Shown here: positions 7,050 through 7,157 of the stretch, in pieces
How positions within the stretch are numbered: position 1 is the first letter of the stretch
Layout of the letters: every line of letters begins with the position of its first letter
Source: Dehalococcoidia bacterium
GTDB lineage: Bacteria; Chloroflexota; Dehalococcoidia; UBA2979
Assembly: GCA_030745285.1 (NCBI GenBank)
Contig: JASLOV010000177.1
Coordinates: 1 to 7,157, forward strand
Length of the DNA: 7,157 nucleotides
Reading direction: 5' to 3'
The notes under the pieces: model-generated
What the model was told of the DNA's origin: nothing
The model's input: the letters and a program-made list of their open reading frames with translations, nothing else
The model's database searches: none
Program-made: the position numbers and the translations under genes

Positions 7050-7157
7050 CCCCGGTGCTGGTCGCACGCGAGAACGAGGCTCGCGAAGCGCACCGTGGGT
7101 GCCTCTGGCAGGAGGACTGAGCGCGGCAGGCCCGACTAGGGAACCCGGAGAGGTCCC
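7050..7157 (+). other. GC-rich region with nested inverted repeats; possible truncated leader RNA
   Basis: I find no convincing gene here. GGTGC (7054-7058) can pair with GCACC (7090-7094), enclosing CGCGAG (7067-7072) paired with CTCGCG (7080-7085) around the loop AACGAGG. Further on, CCTC and GAGG can pair near 7098-7115, and GGGAACC (7139-7145) can pair with GGTCCC (7152-7157) with one bulged A and GGAGAG at the loop and closing pair. This series of stems would suit a 5' leader RNA for a gene beyond the right edge. AACGAGG followed by GGAGAG recalls T-box stem I, but the diagnostic 3' parts are outside the window. The codon-like bias of one frame (see findings) argues for decayed or extended coding sequence instead. 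Confidence 0.25.

Noticed and set aside
7012..7157. GTG-started frame overlapping the last stop (GTGA), open to the window edge
   Set aside because: The overlap imitates operon coupling, but only about half of its third positions are G/C and the product is Gly/Arg/Pro-rich. It is unlike the neighbouring genes, so I do not call it a gene.

Overview
The window is high-GC bacterial chromosome with tightly packed genes and strong G/C preference at third codon positions. No rRNA, complete tRNA, transposase or CRISPR array is visible. The style (DNA polymerase I with a decayed proofreading domain, large double-FtsX permeases served by paired ATPases, an ATPase with a SpoVT/AbrB-like tail) suggests Chloroflexota, with Actinobacteriota as the alternative. 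This is an inference from remembered family features, not from a search.

Layout: (1) Positions 1-1752, minus strand: the first 584 codons of DNA polymerase I (polA), cut by the left window edge before the catalytic palm. The frame is open throughout. (2) Positions 1753-1847: a 95-bp divergent intergenic region with a TATACT box facing polA, a perfect 8-bp inverted repeat and a hairpin that ends at the ATG of the next gene. (3) Positions 1848-7015, plus strand: a compact three-gene operon encoding a 1163-residue two-unit FtsX/MacB-type permease, then two different ABC ATPases. The gaps are 3 nt and a 4-nt GTGA overlap. (4) Positions 7016-7157: no convincing gene, but several GC-rich inverted repeats and a truncated motif at the right edge that could be the start of a structured leader RNA.

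The three operon genes should form one type VII (MacB/LolCDE/YbbAP-like) ABC machine. The permease carries both halves of the membrane unit in one chain with two large external domains, and the two ATPases would form an asymmetric NBD pair. Such systems couple ATP hydrolysis in the cytoplasm to movements of the external domains, and usually extrude or extract lipids, lipoproteins, peptides or antibiotics. The substrate cannot be read from this window. The most unusual parts are the AbrB-like C-terminal tail on the first ATPase and a likely beta-sandwich insertion in the second external domain of the permease. I see no wholly new system here; these are accessory variations on a known transporter plan.
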